NCBI GenBank assembly: GCA_009731375.1 | Contig: BJOX01000315.1 | Span: 184,002-207,433, forward strand | DNA length: 23,432 nucleotides | Direction: 5' to 3' | Source: Paulinella micropora | Taxonomy: Eukaryota; Cercozoa; Imbricatea; Euglyphida | Shown here: in pieces, positions 19,794 through 23,432 of the stretch | Numbering within the stretch: the first letter of the stretch is position 1 | How the letters are laid out: the number at the start of each line of letters is the position of its first letter | Notes under the pieces: model-generated | Told to the model about the DNA's origin: nothing | Seen by the model: only the letters and a program-made list of their open reading frames with translations | Database searches by the model: none | Translations under genes and position numbers: made by a program

Positions 19794-19871
19794 CACTCCT
19801 CTGCCCTGCCTAGACTTGTCCTGGGAAGAGCCTTGCAATCATTGAGTGAAAGTGTGAGGCAAGTGTTGTGA
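19794..19871 (+). CDS. Possible alternative terminal exon (25 codons plus stop)
   Basis: Directly after the strong 3' splice site ending at 19793, phase 0 is open for 25 codons (HSSALPRLVLGRALQSL, then SESVRQVL) and ends in TGA at 19869-19871. Phase 0 fits splicing from the 12592-12690 exon, and at least one other frame stops almost at once. The peptide could form an amphipathic helix. It has no ankyrin pattern. It lies only 74 bp upstream of the clear 19946-20023 exon, so it would be an alternative last exon or a poison exon. It may equally be a chance open stretch behind a decoy splice site. Confidence 0.3.
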   Translation, partial: HSSALPRLVLGRALQSLSESVRQVL

Positions 19872-19945
19872 GTGTGGCTGCGTGCCCTGCTGCCCACCTG
19901 TGCACGTGCGTGCGTGTGTGTGTGTGTGTGTGTGTGTCTGCTCAG

Positions 19946-20023
19946 AACGGCGAAACGGCGTTGGTCCTGGCAAGGGAACTATACCAGACCGAGACGGTGG
20001 CGCTGCTGAAGAAGTACGAGCAG
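19946..20023 (+). CDS. Ankyrin-repeat exon 9 (short C-type repeat, 26 codons, phase 0/0)
   Basis: The 78-nt exon encodes NGETALVLARELYQTETV, then ALLKKYEQ. N1-G2-x-T4-A5-L6, A9 and the L20-L21 of helix 2 fit the ankyrin consensus. G13 is replaced by Y. Like 3764-3841 it is 26 codons long and stops after helix 2 without the GADVN hairpin. The 3' splice site is gtgtctgctcag and the donor is gagcag|gtgctg, with the same first six intron bases as the donor at 354. It closes module 2. No stop codon is present, so translation must continue. Confidence 0.83.
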
Positions 20024-20295
20024 GTGCTGACTCTTGCCTGTGCGCCGTGCCGCCTGCCCTGGCCTAGCTCACTGCGCCGCGCGCTCCTGCAGCGCCGTGC
20101 ACTTGCCAACTGCGCGTGCGGACACAGACATATATGCATATTTCACATGCATACTTGCATAGATACAAGCGGGCAGACACGAACACGCAGAGACACATGC
20201 ATATATGCGCAAATATTTACAAGTACATGCGTGCATGCAAACTTCAGTAAGTACAGTTCGACACATACACTACTCATTATCAATGCTTACATTTG

Positions 20296-20346
<51 letters not shown>

Positions 20347-20593
20347 GCACGAGGCTGTTGGCATGTGTGCAACTTGCATATGTACAAACTAAAGTACGTA
20401 CGCTTACATACACACTTCATTCAGTGATACATGCATACATACATATATACATATATACATACACGTATACATGCATACATACATACATACATACATACAT
20501 GCATGCATACATGCATGCATACATGCATGCATACATGCATACATGCATGCATACATACATACATACATACACACACTCACGCATACCCACATG

Positions 20594-20649
<56 letters not shown>

Positions 20650-20660
20650 CTGTGTGTGTG

Positions 20661-20694
<34 letters not shown>

Positions 20695-20712
20695 TGTATA
20701 TATATATATATA
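20024..20712 (+). repeat. Intron: unique stretch, (GA)n, CATA/CATGCATA and TA/TATG arrays
   Basis: Unique to about 20300, then (GA)n at about 20300-20342, CATA/GCATACAT arrays at about 20430-20570, (TA)n at about 20595-20650 and TATG/TA to about 20712. The short unique part contains a ctcctgcag splice-like word near 20090, but no ankyrin frame follows. Confidence 0.8.
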
Positions 20713-20780
20713 TATGATATGATATGATATGATATGATATGATATGATATGATATGATATGATATGATATGATATGATAT
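20713..20780 (+). repeat. (GATAT)n pentanucleotide array
   Basis: About 13 near-perfect GATAT units with no interruptions, between (TA)n and unique sequence. Confidence 0.93.
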
Positions 20781-21431
20781 TTGAGGGGTGTCAGTCTGGC
20801 TCCAGTAGTGTGTCTCTCTTGTGAGGCGAGCCGGCAGAGACCGCTGCTGTCATTCCACACATTGATATTCATGGGCGTGCATATCATACCACCCTACAAG
20901 TAAACTGAAGTCGATTGAATTGTCCACAGAGCCATTGGGATAGAGGTCAAAGGTGATCAGAGCGCTGACACAGTCGAGTTGTTCAACTTCAAGCTCTCTT
21001 TGCTCTGCTCTCGAGCAAGCTGTGGAAGCTGAGTTTGGTGCAGTGCTCAGTGTGCACGGGCGCGGCTTGAGTCCGCTGCCAACCCAGATAGACTGGTCGA
21101 CAGACCCTCCCCCACAGACTACTGCATAGGAAGTGGTTCTACATGCAGGGGGAAGAGTGAGTTGGGGTATCTCAAACAGCCTATGACACAAGTGGGTTAT
21201 GCAAATACCTATTTTGAAACGTCCCCAGTATTCTGAAGACGATGCCTTTGTAGTTTCGACGGGGATGCAGGCGCAATTCAGAGAGATACCCAACACTTTC
21301 ACACGCGGACTGCAGTGTCTGCAGCATATGGGAAGCAGCCAGCTATCGCTTGCTTCTCGTAGAAGGAGAAGTGAAAATCGCGCCCGAACTTTTAACAATG
21401 TCACTAACCCGTCATGCATACATATACATGC
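20781..21431. other. Largest unique stretch of the window
   Basis: About 650 bp with no microsatellite, lying between the 19946-20023 and 21587-21682 exons. On the + strand it looks like intron. The opposite strand has an ORF across most of it (see 20850-21419). Two loosely similar segments occur in it (around gtcgattgaattgtccacag at 20910 and gatagactggtcgacagacc at 21087), about 16 of 21 bases alike. Confidence 0.55.
20850..21419 (-). CDS. Uncharacterised 189-codon ORF, antisense to the ankyrin exons
   Basis: ATG at 21419 and a stop ending at 20850 enclose 189 codons in unique sequence, the only ORF over 100 codons here not made of simple repeats. The protein is rich in Cys, Ser and Leu, with a leucine cluster near residues 17-20 (FSLLLL). 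Two related segments, GGGSVDQSIWVGSGLK and PNGSVDNSIDFSLLVG, correspond to the weak DNA similarity in the region. I recognise no domain. It could be a remnant of a mobile-element gene, a small antisense gene or a chance ORF. Its position in an intron on the opposite strand favours the first or last. Confidence 0.3.
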   Translation of the reverse strand: MHDGLVTLLKVRARFSLLLLREASDSWLLPICCRHCSPRVKVLGISLNCACIPVETTKASSSEYWGRFKIGICITHLCHRLFEIPQLTLPPACRTTSYAVVCGGGSVDQSIWVGSGLKPRPCTLSTAPNSASTACSRAEQRELEVEQLDCVSALITFDLYPNGSVDNSIDFSLLVGWYDMHAHEYQCVE

Positions 21432-21591
21432 TCATATCATATACCATGCTAGAAGTTGTAGCTACTTAGTATCATGTTATTTGTCCACTCGATCTCAGCG
21501 CGGCAGGCTACTTATATCATACGTCATACTACAAGTTGTAGCTACTTGGTATCATGTTATCTCTTCACGCGATCTCACTGCTGCAGGCTGG
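21432..21591 (+). repeat. 80-bp tandem duplication carrying two 3' splice sites
   Basis: Unit 1 (about 21432-21511) and unit 2 (about 21512-21591) share gaagttgtagctactt/caagttgtagctactt, then atcatgttat, and gatctca followed by gcag|gct. The offset is 80 bp. Unit 2 supplies the acceptor used by the exon at 21587. Unit 1 supplies an equivalent AG at 21506. Confidence 0.85.
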
Positions 21592-21682
21592 GCGAGAGCT
21601 GTGCGAAGCGGTCAAGGAAGGCAAGGCGGAGGAGGTGCAGCGACTGCTAGAGGAGGGTGTGCAAGTGCACGTGCCCGACCAG
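21587..21682 (+). CDS. Ankyrin-repeat exon 10 (N-cap-type repeat, 32 codons, phase 0/0)
   Basis: The 96-nt exon encodes AGRELCEAVKEGKAEEV, then QRLLEEGVQVHVPDQ. Aligned to positions 2-33 it has G13, L21-L22, G25-V26 and D32. Its end (VPDQ) closely matches the end of the 246-353 exon (TPDQ), and its ELCEAV helix marks it as N-type. The 3' splice site is gatctcactgctgcag and the donor is gaccag|gtagct. It follows the C-type exon of module 2 and should begin a third module beyond the window, or the next paralogue. A second acceptor 80 bp upstream would shift its frame. Confidence 0.86.
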
Positions 21683-22500
<818 letters not shown>

Positions 22501-22791
22501 ATGAAATATCGACTAATGTCAGAAAAAAGGAGCTTCTGATTTCGTCAACCAGGAAGTCTGTGGGTAAAGTATTAACCCGATGCCCAGCTAAGCCGTGATG
22601 TTTGCACGGAAGGGACTGATACAGGCAATACCAAAGCTCCCTAGTACCAGGCGGGGCCAGGGCTCGTTCCATAANNNNNNNNNNAGGTAGATAGATAGAT
22701 AGATATGTTTGGTCTATCAGCGCTGCATATTCGAAGACATTTTTGATTAGGCATCCGTTGCATCCCGTCACCCGGAGGCCATTGCGCAGCA
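22501..22791. other. Two unique islands in the GATA field, split by a 10-N gap (22675-22684)
   Basis: Island 1 (22501-22674) and island 2 (about 22706-22791) are not similar to each other or to anything else I noticed here. The reverse strand of island 1 is open for about 60 codons (from MERALAPPGTRELWYC), with no recognised domain. They look like fragments of dispersed elements embedded in GATA repeats. Confidence 0.5.
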
Positions 22792-22850
22792 TAGATAGAT
22801 AGGTAGATAGGAAGATAGGTAGGTAGGTAGATAGATAGATAGATAGATAT

Positions 22851-22902
<52 letters not shown>

Positions 22903-22933
22903 GTAGATAGATAGATAGATAAGATAGATAAGG

Positions 22934-23020
<87 letters not shown>

Positions 23021-23024
23021 ATGA
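22792..23024 (+). repeat. (GATA)n array
   Basis: GATA with GGTA variants near the left end and GATAA breaks near 22920-22935. It directly abuts the 88-bp dispersed sequence. Confidence 0.93.
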
Positions 23025-23112
23025 GATGTCGCAAAGGAATGTAGTCATTGCAAAGGAACGCAGTTTCACATCAAACAGTAATTTGTGTACTGTGCATGTG
23101 TCCGGGATGGGA
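23025..23112 (+). repeat. 88-bp dispersed sequence, partner of inverted 14578-14665
   Basis: One visible mismatch and no indels against the reverse complement of 14578-14665. It contains a short internal direct repeat, gcaaaggaa, 20 bp apart. It is flanked on the left by a GATA array, as its partner is flanked by CTAT. Confidence 0.92.
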
Positions 23113-23278
23113 ATCACGGGTAGACTGTGTTCTGGAAAAAAGAAGAGGAGGAAGGACGTTGAAGAAAAAGGCAATCTAGGAATGGAGAGTGGGGAGGATA
23201 AGGAAGAAGAGAAAGAAAAGGAAGCCGTTAGTCCAAGTGTTTTGAGCACCGTAAGCTTGCGCAAGCTACAATGATGAC
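23113..23278 (+). other. Unique purine-rich stretch, small ORF doubtful
   Basis: An ORF from ATG 23026 to TAG-free end at 23274 (82 codons) spans the 88-bp repeat and this stretch, with Lys/Glu-rich sequence such as GKKKRRKDVEEKGN. Since its first third is a dispersed repeat and the rest is AAG/GAA-rich, I do not treat it as a gene. Confidence 0.45.
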
Positions 23279-23339
23279 AGATAGATAGATAGATAGATAG
23301 ATAGGTAGATAGATAGATAGATAGATAAGATAGATAAGG

Positions 23340-23432
<93 letters not shown>
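23279..23432 (+). repeat. (GATA)n array to the window end
   Basis: GATA units with a GGTA variant and two GATAA breaks near 23326-23338. The array runs off the window. Confidence 0.93.

Noticed and set aside
23026-23274. 82-codon Lys/Glu-rich ORF as a gene
   Set aside because: Its first third is an 88-bp dispersed repeat and the remainder is AAG/GAA-rich sequence. There is no domain or other support.

Overview
This is nuclear DNA from a eukaryote. The coding content is a set of short, GC-rich exons, each bounded by AG upstream and GT downstream and each encoding one ankyrin repeat. They lie in very long introns made almost entirely of microsatellites. Nothing is prokaryotic: there are no long non-repetitive ORFs, operons or ribosome-binding sites. 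The lineage cannot be fixed from the sequence. GC-rich exons in a simple-repeat-rich genome with tRNA-derived repeats fit several groups (for example some alveolate protists, or microsatellite-rich animals), and I make no firm call. Five N-gaps (816-1016, 2451-2539, 8989-8998, 10422-10431, 22675-22684) show a draft scaffold.

Coding layout, all on the + strand: ten ankyrin exons at 246-353, 2093-2191, 3244-3369, 3764-3841, 5002-5097, 7026(or 7035)-7139, about 10433-10513 (5' part in a gap), 12592-12690, 19946-20023 and 21587-21682. The nine exons with both ends visible have lengths divisible by three. All visible boundaries are phase 0, and they fall exactly at the ankyrin repeat boundary. Exon types recur in order: an N-cap-like repeat, two internal repeats, then a 26-codon short repeat. 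Module 1 is 246-3841. Module 2 is 7026-20023. A lone N-type exon sits between them (5002-5097), and another N-type exon starts after them (21587-21682). No initiator exon, certain stop codon, promoter or polyadenylation signal was found. The exons may therefore belong to one giant gene running through the window or to several tandem paralogues. Ankyrin repeats are protein-binding scaffolds, so binding to other proteins is the only function that can be suggested.

Non-coding layout: 1-4430 holds intronic TTC, TTA, TAG, TC, CATA, GATA, GGAT, GA and TA/TG arrays plus a tRNA-derived SINE-like element (1321-1580). A dispersed element called R1 here occurs at 1017-1172 (-), 4429-4805, 9336-9748 and 11331-11743, always against TAA/TTA arrays. 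5244-6915 is pentanucleotide and TATG arrays. 7563-7659 is a TA-flanked foldback. 9301-10421 is repeated at 11296-12416 at a constant 1995-bp offset, and the first copy is on a small contig between two gaps, so this is probably an assembly duplication. 12900-19450 is a TATG-derived expanse with a roughly 2.36-kb higher-order tandem duplication. An 88-bp sequence at 14578-14665 recurs inverted at 23025-23112. From 21900 to the end, GATA arrays alternate with small unique islands.
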